Source of the DNA: JAVMKJ01 sp031732855
Lineage (GTDB): Bacteria > Pseudomonadota > Gammaproteobacteria > Competibacterales > Competibacteraceae
Assembly: GCA_031732855.1 (NCBI GenBank)
Contig: JAVMKJ010000110.1
Span: 33,046-97,045, forward strand
DNA length: 64,000 nt
Direction of reading: 5' to 3'
Shown here: one piece after another, positions 55,816-64,000 of the stretch
Position numbering within the stretch: the stretch's first letter is position 1
Layout: the number at the start of each line of letters is the position of its first letter
Position numbers and translations under genes: made by a program
The notes under the pieces: generated by a model
Seen by the model: only the letters and a program-made list of their open reading frames with translations
Told to the model about the DNA's origin: nothing
Database searches by the model: none

Positions 55816-55835
55816 GCCGGCCTCCGGAGGCCGGC
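55816..55835 (-). terminator. Hairpin after the regulator gene
   Basis: A perfect 20-base palindrome GCCGGCCTCCGGAGGCCGGC lies 25 bases after the stop of the regulator gene and is followed on the minus strand by TATTTCGTTT. It probably separates that gene from uvrC. Confidence 0.6.
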
Positions 55836-55860
55836 GATCCAATTTCCCGAACTTCCAGGA

Positions 55861-57204
55861 TCAGGCGTTATCCCGCCGAATGTCATACTTCTCCATCAAC
55901 CGGTACAGCGTCATCCGGGAAACCCCCAATTCCTGGGCCGCGCGGGCGATGTTGAAACGGGTCCGCAACAGCGTCGCCTGAATCGCTTCACGATCAGCCG
56001 CCATTCGAGCTTCATCCAGTGTCACGAACCCCCGACCCAGCGAGCGCCGTTCCAGTTCCAGGTCGTTGGGCGTGATGTACGGTCCCTCGCTCAGCAGCAC
56101 CGCCCGACGGATGCGGTTCATCAATTCCCGGACGTTGCCGGGCCAGTCGTAGCGGTTGATCACTTCCAGGGTATCGCGGCTGAAACCTTTGGCAGACGTC
56201 CTCGTTTCCGCAGCGAACTTGGCGAAGAAATGTCGCGCCAAAAGCTCGACGTCGCCCTTGCGCTCGCGCAGGCTCGGTACCCGCAAGTGCAACACGTTGA
56301 GACGATAGTACAGGTCCTCGCGGAACCGGCCATCTCGCACCGACTGTTCGAGATGGGTATTGGTGGCGGCGATCACCCGTACGTTGGCTGGGATCGGTTT
56401 GGTACCTCCCAGCCGACGGATTTTTTTCTCTTCCAGGAACCGCAACAGATTGGCCTGCACTTCGGGAGCGAGGTCGCCGATTTCGTCGAGAAACAACGTG
56501 CCTCCACTGGCGGATTCGACATGGCCGACATGGCGTTCGCCGGCTCCGGCGAACGCTCCCTTCTCGTGCCCGAACAGTTCCGACTGTATCAGATTGGCGG
56601 GCAAGGCCGCGCAGTTCATGGCGACGAACGGCGCGGCGGCCCGGGTGGAATACTCGTGAATGGCGCGTGCCGCCTGCTCCTTGCCGGTACCACTTTCCCC
56701 GGTAATCAGAACGGGCACGTCCACTTCCGCGGCTTTCTGAATTCCCCGAAACAGGGTTTGCATGACCGAACTGTTGCCGATCAGCCCGTACTGTGATTCC
56801 AGATCGCGCTGCTGTCGGAGGCTGGTTTCGGTCAGCGTCGCCATTCCGTACGCATGTCCGAGCGTCACGATCAACCGCTGGTTGTCGAGCGGTAGCGTGT
56901 GATAATCGTAGCAGCGCTCCGCGATGAGGCTCGATAATGGCTTGCGGTCGATGCACTGGCGGGCAAGGGCCACGACCCATTGCATTTTCCGGCGCGCCAG
57001 AATCAGATCGACCAGCCACTGGATGGCCCGCTCGGATTCGCAACTGTACAAAATACCCAGCCCTACTTCGAACGAATGCTCGGTGAGTAAGGTCCTGGCC
57101 AGTCCCGCTTCCTGGGCCCAGTAAATTTCCCAGTCAGCCGCCGCGATTTTCTGGAGCAACGTCTCTTCGACGGTCGCCGTACTCAAAATCAGAAGTTTTC
57201 GCAT
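55861..57204 (-). CDS. NtrC/VpsR-type transcriptional regulator with altered GAFTGA loop
   Basis: The 447-residue regulator has a diverged receiver-like N-terminal domain (about 1-125) without the usual acidic pocket, an AAA+ domain with GESGTGKE (169-176) and LFLDEIGD (237-244), and a Fis-type helix-turn-helix at the C-terminus (IARAAQELGVSRMTLYRLME). The sigma-54 contact motif reads GAFAGA at 216-221 instead of GAFTGA. The architecture recalls VpsR, a c-di-GMP-responsive biofilm regulator, but homology is judged by eye. The upstream region is long and AT-rich. Confidence 0.78.
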   Translation of the reverse strand: MRKLLILSTATVEETLLQKIAAADWEIYWAQEAGLARTLLTEHSFEVGLGILYSCESERAIQWLVDLILARRKMQWVVALARQCIDRKPLSSLIAERCYDYHTLPLDNQRLIVTLGHAYGMATLTETSLRQQRDLESQYGLIGNSSVMQTLFRGIQKAAEVDVPVLITGESGTGKEQAARAIHEYSTRAAAPFVAMNCAALPANLIQSELFGHEKGAFAGAGERHVGHVESASGGTLFLDEIGDLAPEVQANLLRFLEEKKIRRLGGTKPIPANVRVIAATNTHLEQSVRDGRFREDLYYRLNVLHLRVPSLRERKGDVELLARHFFAKFAAETRTSAKGFSRDTLEVINRYDWPGNVRELMNRIRRAVLLSEGPYITPNDLELERRSLGRGFVTLDEARMAADREAIQATLLRTRFNIARAAQELGVSRMTLYRLMEKYDIRRDNA

Positions 57205-57778
57205 TGCGATCTCGCTGCCTCCCCATTATCCAGGAACACCCGGTCCCTGCCCTACGGCAATCCCGGTCACTTGAATTGTAGTATTTTTATACATTTTGAC
57301 TCAAAAAAGCAAAAAAATGTCAATTTGATAGGCTAAGTATTGAACAATTTAGTATCGCACGAATAGCAATCAGATTTTTGAATCATTTTTTTTACATGTG
57401 TGTTATTACTTGATCGACCAAAATACTAGTCTCTTGGTTGCTCGAAGGCATCCATCGCACGCGCGGGATGCATCATCCTCATACGTCAATCCTGTTAATA
57501 TTAAGATGATTTTGCCACTGATTCTGGTGTTTTTGCATGATTTATCAATATAACCGTCGGCAATGTAGTATCTACATGGACGGGAATATTGTCTACTGTC
57601 AACGTAGCAATATTATCAAAATCCCATTAGTCTCCAACTGCGTCAAGATCCTTGGCCACTCATGATGACAAGCGTCAGCAACCGTGACATTGCCCGAACG
57701 CAAGCCGAAGGGCAGCGTGATGTCGTTCGCCGCTAGCTCCCCGTCGGCGTGCGGAAACCCTTCGAACCCGAGGAAACC
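57205..57778. promoter_or_regulatory. Long AT-rich regulatory region between the regulator and pyrD
   Basis: The 574 bases contain no supported gene. The core (57280-57640) is far more AT-rich than its surroundings. It carries several dyads, listed separately, and repeats of GTAGTAT near 57288 and 57566. It probably holds the regulator promoter and the pyrD promoter. Confidence 0.5.
57563..57614. promoter_or_regulatory. Two adjacent inverted repeats, operator-like
   Basis: ATGTAG-TAT-CTACAT (57563-57577) is a perfect 6-base dyad. AATATTGTCTAC (57585-57596) and GTAGCAATATT (57604-57614) form a second dyad with one extra base. Both contain a GTAG/CTAC core. Their spacing suggests a pair of binding sites for a dimeric regulator. 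Confidence 0.4.
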
Positions 57779-58792
57779 ATGTTTTACCTTCCGCTCCGCG
57801 CTCTGTTATTCCAGTTTGACCCTGAAACCGCTCACGACTGGACGCTATGTCTGCTGCGTTCGATTCCGACCACTCCCTTGGGGGGAATTCTCACCGCCTG
57901 CGTTCCAGCCGCGCCACGCCGGGTCATGGGCATCGACTTTCCGAATCCGGTCGGGCTGGCGGCGGGGCTGGACAAGAATGGCGAATGCATCAAGGCCTGG
58001 GAGGCTTTGGGATTCGGGTTCGTCGAAATCGGCACGGTCACGCCCCGCCCCCAGCCGGGTAACCCCAAACCCCGGATGTTCCGGCTGCCGAAAGCCCAAG
58101 CGCTGATCAACCGGATGGGATTCAACAACAAGGGCGTCGATTATCTGATCGAGCAGGTGCGGCGATCCGGCTTCAAGGGAGTGTTGGGCATCAATATCGG
58201 CAAGAACGCCGACACTCCGCCCGAGCGCGCCGCCGAGGATTATCTGACCGGCCTGCGCAAGGTCTATCCCTGGGCCCGCTACGTCGCGGTGAACATATCC
58301 TCGCCCAATACTCCGGGTCTGCGCGATCTGCAATACGGCGCGGCGCTCGATCGCTTGCTGGGAGCATTGAAGGAAGAGCAGCGGCGTCTGGCCGACCAAC
58401 AGGGTCGCTACGTGCCGTTGGCGGTCAAGATCGCCCCGGATATCGCCGATGCCGATCTGCCGACCGTGGGTGGGGCGCTGGTCCGTCATGCCATCGACGC
58501 CGCGATCGCCACCAACACCACATTCTCCCGGGCTGGAGTCGAAGGATTGCCGCACGCCGATGAAACCGGAGGATTGAGCGGGGCGCCGCTGCGGGATCGG
58601 TCCACCGCCGTGGTGCGGCAACTGACGGACATCCTGGGCGGCGCACTGCCGATCATCGCCGTCGGCGGGATATCGAGCGGGGCCGATGCCGCCGCCAAGA
58701 TCGCCGCAGGGGCCAGCCTGGTGCAGCTTTACACCGGCTTCATCTATCGCGGACCCGAACTGATCCGCGAAGCGGTCATGGCGCTGCGCTAG
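57779..58792 (+). CDS. pyrD: Dihydroorotate dehydrogenase (quinone), class 2
   Basis: The 337-residue membrane-associated flavoprotein oxidises dihydroorotate with quinone. The ATG at 57779 gives MFYLPLRALLFQFDPETAHD, the class 2 N-terminal helix; the frame is open 30 bases upstream. NPVGLAAGLDKNGE, the catalytic Ser in VNISSPNTPGLR, and FMN-phosphate motifs IIAVGGISSG and LVQLYTGFIYRGP are present. Confidence 0.97.
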   Translation: MFYLPLRALLFQFDPETAHDWTLCLLRSIPTTPLGGILTACVPAAPRRVMGIDFPNPVGLAAGLDKNGECIKAWEALGFGFVEIGTVTPRPQPGNPKPRMFRLPKAQALINRMGFNNKGVDYLIEQVRRSGFKGVLGINIGKNADTPPERAAEDYLTGLRKVYPWARYVAVNISSPNTPGLRDLQYGAALDRLLGALKEEQRRLADQQGRYVPLAVKIAPDIADADLPTVGGALVRHAIDAAIATNTTFSRAGVEGLPHADETGGLSGAPLRDRSTAVVRQLTDILGGALPIIAVGGISSGADAAAKIAAGASLVQLYTGFIYRGPELIREAVMALR

Positions 58793-58804
58793 CGAAATCT
58801 TTAT

Positions 58805-58840
58805 CCCTCCCTCTCGCGGGAGACGGTTTGGGTGGAGAGG
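58805..58840. repeat. REP-like element
   Basis: CCCTCCCTCTCGCGGGAGACGG followed by GTTTGGGTGGAGAGG is an imperfect palindrome in the gap between pyrD and the hydrolase gene. It resembles the repeats at 2493, 3636, 22478 and 59746. Confidence 0.45.
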
Positions 58841-58909
58841 TTGGGAACCTGGAGCCACCTTGGCGCAGTCCAACACGGCGTCGTCCATCAACCACCGGAG
58901 AATTCGCGC

Positions 58910-59704
58910 ATGTCCCGAGCGTTGTTGTTCCTGCTAACCCTGCTGGCGCCGGTTCTGACTCAGGCCGCCATCGAAACCAAAACCGTTGAATACCAGCAGG
59001 GTGATACCCGGCTGGTCGGCTATCTGGCCTATCCCAAGGACGCCAAGGGACCGCTGCCTGGGGTGCTGGTCGTGCATGAATGGATGGGACTGAACGACTA
59101 CGCCAGGCGCCGCGCCGACCAACTGGCCGAACTGGGTTACGTGGCGTTCGCCGCCGACATCTACGGCGATGGCAAGGTCGCCGCCGATGGCAAGGAGGCC
59201 AAGGCGCTTTCCACCCTTTACAAGAGCGACCGGGCGCTGTTGCGGGCGCGGGCCGTCGCCGGGCTGGAAGCGATGAAGAAACAGCCGCAGGTAGCGCCGG
59301 GCCAGGTGGCCGCGATCGGGTACTGCTTCGGCGGCACGACCGTGCTGGAACTGGCCCGGAGCGGCGCCGATCTCGGGGGTGTGGTCAGCTTCCACGGCAG
59401 TCTGGATACGCCCGCGCCCCAGGATGCCAAGGCTATTCGCGCCAAGGTGCTGGCGCTGCACGGAGCCGACGATCCCTACGTGCCAGCCGAGCAGGTGGCG
59501 GCGTTCGAGCAGGAAATGCGCGCCGCCGGTGTCGACTGGCAGTTGATCGCCTACGGCGGCGCGGTGCACGGCTTCACCAATCCCGCCCACGGCAACGACA
59601 ACAGCAAGGGCGTCGCCTACAACGCCAGCGCCGACGCCCGTTCCTGGGCCGCGATGCGGCAATTCTTCGCCGAATTGTTCGGCCCCGCCAAAACCACGCC
59701 CTGA
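58910..59704 (+). CDS. Dienelactone hydrolase family protein, exported
   Basis: The 264-residue alpha/beta hydrolase has a signal peptide MSRALLFLLTLLAPVLTQAA. The DLH-type nucleophile is the Cys in AIGYCFGGTTVLEL, with Asp in LHGADDPYVP and His in GAVHGFTNP. The start is supported by CGGAG 10 bases upstream. Periplasmic location and single-gene context suggest a general esterase rather than a chlorocatechol-pathway enzyme. Confidence 0.88.
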   Translation: MSRALLFLLTLLAPVLTQAAIETKTVEYQQGDTRLVGYLAYPKDAKGPLPGVLVVHEWMGLNDYARRRADQLAELGYVAFAADIYGDGKVAADGKEAKALSTLYKSDRALLRARAVAGLEAMKKQPQVAPGQVAAIGYCFGGTTVLELARSGADLGGVVSFHGSLDTPAPQDAKAIRAKVLALHGADDPYVPAEQVAAFEQEMRAAGVDWQLIAYGGAVHGFTNPAHGNDNSKGVAYNASADARSWAAMRQFFAELFGPAKTTP

Positions 59705-59745
59705 CCCGCACCGACGCCGTTTCCGAACCGCGCCCACAACCCCGG

Positions 59746-59768
59746 CTCCTCTCCCACAAGGAGAGGAG
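59746..59768. repeat. REP-like palindrome
   Basis: CTCCTCTCC (59746-59754) and GGAGAGGAG (59760-59768) form a perfect 9-base stem with a 5-base loop, between the hydrolase gene and dusA. It is a member of the dispersed family listed above. Confidence 0.6.
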
Positions 59769-59794
59769 ATTTCCATCGTCGTGAATGCCGCGCC

Positions 59795-60760
59795 ATGCTC
59801 GATCACCTGATCTCCGTCGCCCCGATGCTGGACTGGACCGACCGCCACTGTCGGTTTTTTCTACGGTTGCTGACCCGCCATACGCTGCTGTACACCGAGA
59901 TGGTCACGACCGGGGCGGTGCTGCGCGGCGATCGGGAGCGGTTGCTGGCCTACGATCCGACCGAGCATCCGCTGGCGCTGCAACTGGGCGGCAGCGATCC
60001 GGTGGATCTGGCCCGCTGCGCCCGGATCGCGGCGGACTGGGGTTACGACGAGGTGAATCTGAACGTCGGCTGCCCCAGCGACCGGGTGCGATCGGGTCGA
60101 TTCGGGGCGTGTCTGATGGCCGAGCCGGACTTGGTGGCCGAGGGCGTGGCGGCGATGCGGGCGGCGGCGATGATTCCGATCACGGTCAAGACCCGCATCG
60201 GCATCGACGGGTGTGATTCGTATGAGGAACTGGCCGATTTCGTCGGTCGGGTGGCGGCCGGCGGATGCGAGACGTTCGTCATCCACGCCCGCAAAGCGTG
60301 GTTGAACGGTTTGAGTCCGAAGGAAAATCGGGAAATTCCGCCCTTGCGGTACGAGGTCGTTCACCGGATCAAGCAGGACTTTCCCCGCCTGACCATCATT
60401 TTAAACGGTGGTCTGGTCGATCTGGATCAGATGGCGGAACAGCTGCACCGGGTGGACGGGGTGATGATCGGCCGGGCGGCTTATGAGAATCCATACCTGC
60501 TGGCCGAAGTGGACCGGCGGTTTTTTGGTTCGAGCAAGCCGCCGCCGAGCCGGCGGCAGGTGGTTCGGGCGTTGCTGCCCTACGTAGAGGCGCAGTTACG
60601 ACAAGGAACGCCGCTACACTGCATGACCCGCCACTTCCTCGGGCTGTTTCAGGGCGTGCCGGGCGCGCGGGCGTGGCGGCGCACCTTGAGCGAGCGGGCC
60701 TGCCGACGGAGCGCGGGGGTAGAGGTGTTGGAGGCGGCGCTGGGATGGGTGGTGGAATGA
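59795..60760 (+). CDS. dusA: tRNA-dihydrouridine synthase A
   Basis: The 321-residue flavoenzyme reduces uridine in the D-loop of tRNAs. It shows SVAPMLDWTDRHCRFFLRLL, LQLGGSDPVDLARCA, the catalytic Cys in VNLNVGCPSDRVRSG, VIHARKAWLNGLSPKENR and ILNGGL. These are DusA-type rather than DusB- or DusC-type sequences. Confidence 0.95.
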   Translation: MLDHLISVAPMLDWTDRHCRFFLRLLTRHTLLYTEMVTTGAVLRGDRERLLAYDPTEHPLALQLGGSDPVDLARCARIAADWGYDEVNLNVGCPSDRVRSGRFGACLMAEPDLVAEGVAAMRAAAMIPITVKTRIGIDGCDSYEELADFVGRVAAGGCETFVIHARKAWLNGLSPKENREIPPLRYEVVHRIKQDFPRLTIILNGGLVDLDQMAEQLHRVDGVMIGRAAYENPYLLAEVDRRFFGSSKPPPSRRQVVRALLPYVEAQLRQGTPLHCMTRHFLGLFQGVPGARAWRRTLSERACRRSAGVEVLEAALGWVVE

Positions 60761-60779
60761 AGCCTTTCTGGCAATGGTC

Positions 60780-61691
60780 TTACAACTTTTTCCCCCGCCC
60801 CGGTTTGGGACCGATCAGGTCTTCCAAGCACCCGGCGTCGAAAATCCCCTCCAGCCAGGCGTTCAACTGGTCGATGGCGGCGGCGTCGATGCGCTTGGCC
60901 GCCCACGCCGGCAACGGGCCAAAGCGGCGAGCCAGCAGGCGTTTCAGGCCATCGGCCTTGCCCTTGGCTTCGCCCTTGGCTTCGCCCTTGGCTTCGCCCT
61001 TGGCTTCACCTTCGGCCTTGCCCTTGGCTTCGCCCTTGGCGAAAATCGACTGATAAGCGCGGGTTTCCTCGATGGGAATCAGCACGTTCAACATGGTCCA
61101 GATCTCCTCCGCGGTCAGCGTTTGAAACCGCTCGAACAACCAGAATGCCAGGATCCGTTCCAGGGTGGCGCGGATGGGCGGCGCGACCGGGGCGTCCTGA
61201 ATCGTCCGCCACAGAGCGGGGGCGCGGCGTTGCAGTTCCGCGTCATCGGCCACGCTCAGCGGGGCCAGCGCGGCGACGAAGGGGTTGTCCGGTTCCCGCT
61301 CCAGCCACTCCGGCAACACCCGGTCCAGCCCGACCGCCGCCAGCAACGGTCGGGCTTGGCCCGCGCCCTGGGGGCAGGCCGGTTCGTCGCGGGCGCGCAG
61401 CAGGAGCAGCAGGCCCCGCGCGTCGCGTTCCGGCTGCGCTTCGCCGTACAGCCCGAGCTTGGCCAGCAGATTGTACCAGGCACCGGCGGCGGGCTGGGCC
61501 TGAAACTCGATCACATAGACCGGCCCGGCGTGACCCTGAGGTTCGAAAATCCCGTCCAGGCGTCGTTCGATGCCCTTGACGGCCAGGGCGTGAAAGGCGT
61601 ACTCGCCGCTCAGGGTCAGACCGCCGGTCAGCACCCGGAAGGCTTCCGCGCCGGTGGCGAGAAACTCGTAAATCGGCTGGTCGGTTTTCAT
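60780..61691 (-). CDS. Rpn/DUF2887-type PD-(D/E)XK family protein with repeat-expanded linker
   Basis: The 303-residue protein resembles the Rpn/DUF2887 group of transposase-related nucleases: a PD-(D/E)XK-like core (ERRLDGIFEP, VYVIEFQAQP) in residues 1-130, a helical middle, then a KGEAKG repeat region at about 217-245 and a C-terminal DUF4351-like segment (LLARRFGPLPAWAAKRID). Such genes are numerous and mobile in some bacteria. It faces dusA convergently. Nuclease activity is inferred from family only. Confidence 0.72.
   Translation of the reverse strand: MKTDQPIYEFLATGAEAFRVLTGGLTLSGEYAFHALAVKGIERRLDGIFEPQGHAGPVYVIEFQAQPAAGAWYNLLAKLGLYGEAQPERDARGLLLLLRARDEPACPQGAGQARPLLAAVGLDRVLPEWLEREPDNPFVAALAPLSVADDAELQRRAPALWRTIQDAPVAPPIRATLERILAFWLFERFQTLTAEEIWTMLNVLIPIEETRAYQSIFAKGEAKGKAEGEAKGEAKGEAKGEAKGKADGLKRLLARRFGPLPAWAAKRIDAAAIDQLNAWLEGIFDAGCLEDLIGPKPGRGKKL
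60958..61041. repeat. 12-bp tandem repeat inside the Rpn-like gene
   Basis: The unit CCCTTGGCTTCG is repeated about six to seven times, with one diverged stretch near 61007-61020. It encodes GEAK repeats, so gain or loss of units keeps the reading frame and changes only linker length. Confidence 0.85.
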
Positions 61692-61783
61692 GGCTGTCCC
61701 CGCTGCGGACAGTGTATCAGGATTCCGCCGGGTGGGCTGGCTGGTGGCGGGAAAATCCGGTTACCCGAGTTCGCGGCGTGCAC

Positions 61784-61818
61784 CCAAAAAAATAGCCAGT
61801 TCGACGTTGGAACTGGCT
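61784..61818 (-). terminator. Intrinsic terminator of the S8 peptidase gene
   Basis: On the minus strand AGCCAGTTC and GAACTGGCT pair in a 9-base stem with a short loop, followed by A and seven T residues. It lies 70 bases after the peptidase stop. Confidence 0.85.
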
Positions 61819-61888
61819 TTGGCCCAGAAAGACCGGAGCACCGGGGATCGGGTGGCGCTCCGTCACAAGCCCATGAGGTGAGAAATTG

Positions 61889-63757
61889 TCACTTGGTCAC
61901 CGTTATCGACGTACTGGCCTTGTTGGAGGTGGGCACTGCTGTATCCTCGGCAGTGGCGGTAATGATGTACTCGCCCGCCAACGCCCTGGTAGCATTCCAG
62001 GTGAAATTCAGCGACCCGCCGTTGCCCACACCCGACGCCACCGTCTTGCCCGTCTTTTTGCTGATCACGGAGCAAGTGGTCTTGGCTACGCCCACGTTGT
62101 CGGAAGCGCTCACTTGAATCGTCACCTTGCCCGCGACCCTGGCGCCGTTGACCGGATTGGTGATCTTGACGGTGGGGATAACGGTGTCGGCCACATCGGG
62201 GATGTTGTCCACCGTGACCGACACGCTGTTCGACGTACCCTTGTTGCCAGCGGCGTCGTAGGCGTACGCGACGAGGGAAGTCGCCCCTTCCGGTTGCTTG
62301 GTGGTATCCCAACTGAAGCCGAAGGGAGAGTTAGTGTCAGTGCCAACTAAACTCTTGCTTGCACCGTTATCGACATAGAGTTCCACCTTGGTCACCCGGA
62401 TATTGTCGCTGGCGCTGACATCGACCGTCGTCACTCCGACGACCTTGCCGCCGCCGGCGGGCGAGGTGATGGAGGTGCTCGGCGCCTGGGTGTCCGTCGC
62501 CGGGGCACTCTTTGCTCCCTGTACCGCCGCCGCCGCGTTCACCCGGCCGTAACCGTAGCTGGTATCCCAACCGGTGGCACCGAGGTCGTCGGCGGTACTT
62601 TCCAGAATCTGTTCCAGGGTCGCGGGAGCGAGGGCGGGATTGGCGGCCATCATCAGGGCCACCACGCCAGCGGTGACCGGGCTGGCGAAGGACGTGCCAT
62701 TGACCGCGCCGTAACCGCCGCCGTTGGTCGTGGTCCAGATGCCGACGCCGGGGGCGGCGACGTCGACGTAATACCCGTAGCTCGACCAACTGGCTTTGAC
62801 ATCGTTGCCATCGGTCGCGGACACTGAAATGATGTACGGACTGTCGCTGTAGCCGCGATCCGTACCGCTGTTGCCGGCCGCGCCGACCACGACGCCGCCC
62901 TTGCTGACCATGTACTGGGCCGCGCTGGCGATGGAGGAACTCGTCGTCAGCATGTCGTAACTGATGTTGGCTACCCGGGCACCGTGATCGGCCGCCCACG
63001 TCAGGCCATTGGCAATGGCGCTGAAATAGGCGCTGCCATCGCTGGAGTTGGTCACTCGAATCGGCATGATGCTGGCGGCACCGGCCACGCCGGCCACGCC
63101 AAGACCATTATTGGTGGTGGCCGCCGCCGTACCCGCGACCATGGTTCCGTGGCCGTATACATCAGCGGTGCTGGTAATGGTGGAATCACCGGCCGCATTC
63201 CAGCCCGGCACCAGTTTGCCACTCGGACAGTTGTTCGTACCGTTTAAATCGGGGTGGTTGGAATCGACGCCAGTATCCAGGATCGCCACGATCACGCAAC
63301 TGCCCTGACTGCTATCCCAGGCGGACGGAGCCTGAATCTTCGGCAGATGCCAGGCGCTGGCATAGTTGGGATCGTTGGGAACCTGCTGCAATTCGACCAG
63401 CATGTCCAGTTCGGCGAATTTGACATGCGGGTTGTTGGCAAGGGCGCGCGCCACCGTCTGTTCGAGCTGCGGCGACACCTCGACAACGCGCAGATTGAGC
63501 TGGCGGATGTGACCGATGGCCCTGCCACCATGCGGCTTCAATATTTTGTCAAATTCGGCGTCCGCCAAACCGGCCCGGGTTTGCACCAGGATGCGCCCTT
63601 CGGCCCACGGGGCGGCGAGCGTATCCGCCGCATATCCAGCAGCAAGGGCCAAGGCAACCGCCGAGGAAAGGGAGAGTTTGCGGAAAGTTTCGCGAGAGCC
63701 CGACGCGGCCGAGGCAACAGCGCGGTTGAAGCGGGGGTGAGTGTGGTCGGTGGTCAT
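61889..63757 (-). CDS. Secreted subtilisin-like S8 peptidase with two Ig-like domains
   Basis: The 622-residue protein has a long signal peptide (hydrophobic core about 30-48), an I9-like propeptide region (about 50-125), and an S8 domain with Asp161 (VAILDTGVDSNHPDL), His203 (VYGHGTMVAGT), oxyanion Asn296 (GAAGNSGTD) and Ser356 (NGTSFASPVTAG). Two Ig-like domains follow (about 430-620). The ATG at 63757 has a GAGGGG Shine-Dalgarno; an in-frame TTG at 63790 is less likely. It should act outside the cell or on the surface. A c-di-GMP-I riboswitch lies in its leader. Confidence 0.9.
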   Translation of the reverse strand: MTTDHTHPRFNRAVASAASGSRETFRKLSLSSAVALALAAGYAADTLAAPWAEGRILVQTRAGLADAEFDKILKPHGGRAIGHIRQLNLRVVEVSPQLEQTVARALANNPHVKFAELDMLVELQQVPNDPNYASAWHLPKIQAPSAWDSSQGSCVIVAILDTGVDSNHPDLNGTNNCPSGKLVPGWNAAGDSTITSTADVYGHGTMVAGTAAATTNNGLGVAGVAGAASIMPIRVTNSSDGSAYFSAIANGLTWAADHGARVANISYDMLTTSSSIASAAQYMVSKGGVVVGAAGNSGTDRGYSDSPYIISVSATDGNDVKASWSSYGYYVDVAAPGVGIWTTTNGGGYGAVNGTSFASPVTAGVVALMMAANPALAPATLEQILESTADDLGATGWDTSYGYGRVNAAAAVQGAKSAPATDTQAPSTSITSPAGGGKVVGVTTVDVSASDNIRVTKVELYVDNGASKSLVGTDTNSPFGFSWDTTKQPEGATSLVAYAYDAAGNKGTSNSVSVTVDNIPDVADTVIPTVKITNPVNGARVAGKVTIQVSASDNVGVAKTTCSVISKKTGKTVASGVGNGGSLNFTWNATRALAGEYIITATAEDTAVPTSNKASTSITVTK

Positions 63758-63861
63758 GGCTTGCGATCCCCTCGATGCGATTGATTTCAATGGGGCACGC
63801 CCACCACCGAATCAAACGCGGGGAGATAGCAGCCGCGCCGGCCGAAAGACCGCGAAGCGAC

Positions 63862-63945
63862 TCATCTGGCGATCCCGCTGTCATAGGGTCGAGACCCCTT
63901 AGACCGGTGATTTTGCGTCGCCACCTTTCGGCGGCTTTGCCCTTT
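63862..63945 (-). promoter_or_regulatory. Cyclic di-GMP-I (GEMM-I) riboswitch
   Basis: The minus strand shows the GEMM-I consensus in order: GGGCAAAGCC, GCCGAAAGGTGGC with its GAAA tetraloop, GACGCAAAATCACCGGTCTA, a second stem GGGGTCTCGACCC, and the closing CAGCGGGATCGCCAG. The spacing matches Vibrio Vc2. It ends about 105 bases before the S8 peptidase start, so it should control that gene. No terminator with a T-run is obvious after the aptamer, so control of translation is possible. Confidence 0.88.
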
Positions 63946-64000
63946 TCAATAGTTCGGACAGTTTTTAGGCGGCGATAGACTGGATCAGGCCGTAATTACA

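Overview
The window is a GC-rich chromosomal segment of a gammaproteobacterium. Several gene orders match Pseudomonas and E. coli closely: rpsT / murJ-ribF-ileS-lspA-ispH facing a fimU-pilVWX-pilY1-pilE operon; yhbY / rlmE-ftsH-folP-glmM-tpiA-secG-tRNA-Leu(GAG)-nuo; and uvrC-pgsA-tRNA-Gly-tRNA-Cys-tRNA-Leu(UAA). A PHA-accumulating lineage such as the Competibacteraceae is possible, but that is a guess from gene content and cannot be verified here. No rRNA, CRISPR array, prophage or insertion sequence was seen.

Layout. 1-8.0 kb: partial membrane protein, rpsT, then the plus-strand chain murJ, ribF, ileS, lspA, ispH. 8.1-16.5 kb: minus-strand type IV pilus minor pilin operon with a 1,781-residue PilY1. 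16.9-18.8 kb: LytS/LytTR two-component pair resembling AlgZ/AlgR, divergent from the pilus operon. 18.9-22.5 kb: tRNA-Thr(CGU), an AguB-type amidase, then rubrerythrin, an FeS/CCG-domain protein and DUF3501. 22.5-23.9 kb: der. 24.2-40.9 kb: a large accessory gene set, all on the minus strand and mostly overlapping or abutting. 41.3-55.7 kb: nuoA-F, tRNA-Leu, secG, tpiA, glmM, folP, ftsH, rlmE, yhbY, three tRNAs, pgsA and uvrC. 55.9-64 kb: a VpsR/NtrC-type regulator, pyrD, a dienelactone hydrolase, dusA, an Rpn/DUF2887-like protein and a secreted subtilisin preceded by a c-di-GMP-I riboswitch.

The candidate undescribed system is the 24-41 kb cluster. In transcription order it encodes a TPR protein, a small sulfatase/AlkP-fold enzyme, a Gly-rich coiled-coil protein, an acyl carrier protein, a second AlkP-superfamily enzyme, an alpha/beta hydrolase, three sulfotransferase-like proteins, three related propeller-like proteins, a lipoprotein esterase of the LpqC/PHB-depolymerase type, a second coiled-coil protein, and a fusion of a PqqD-like domain, an M50-like membrane domain that has lost HExxH, and an HlyD adaptor. 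Sulfotransferase and propeller genes occur as overlapping or adjacent sets, which suggests duplicated modules. The content fits making or modifying, then exporting, a sulfated or acylated product or surface protein, but the substrate is unknown.

The cluster lies directly downstream of nuoF, where nuoG-N would normally follow, so the complex I operon is split here. Pili, the AlgR-like pair, the VpsR-like regulator and the c-di-GMP riboswitch together suggest that surface attachment is under second-messenger control.
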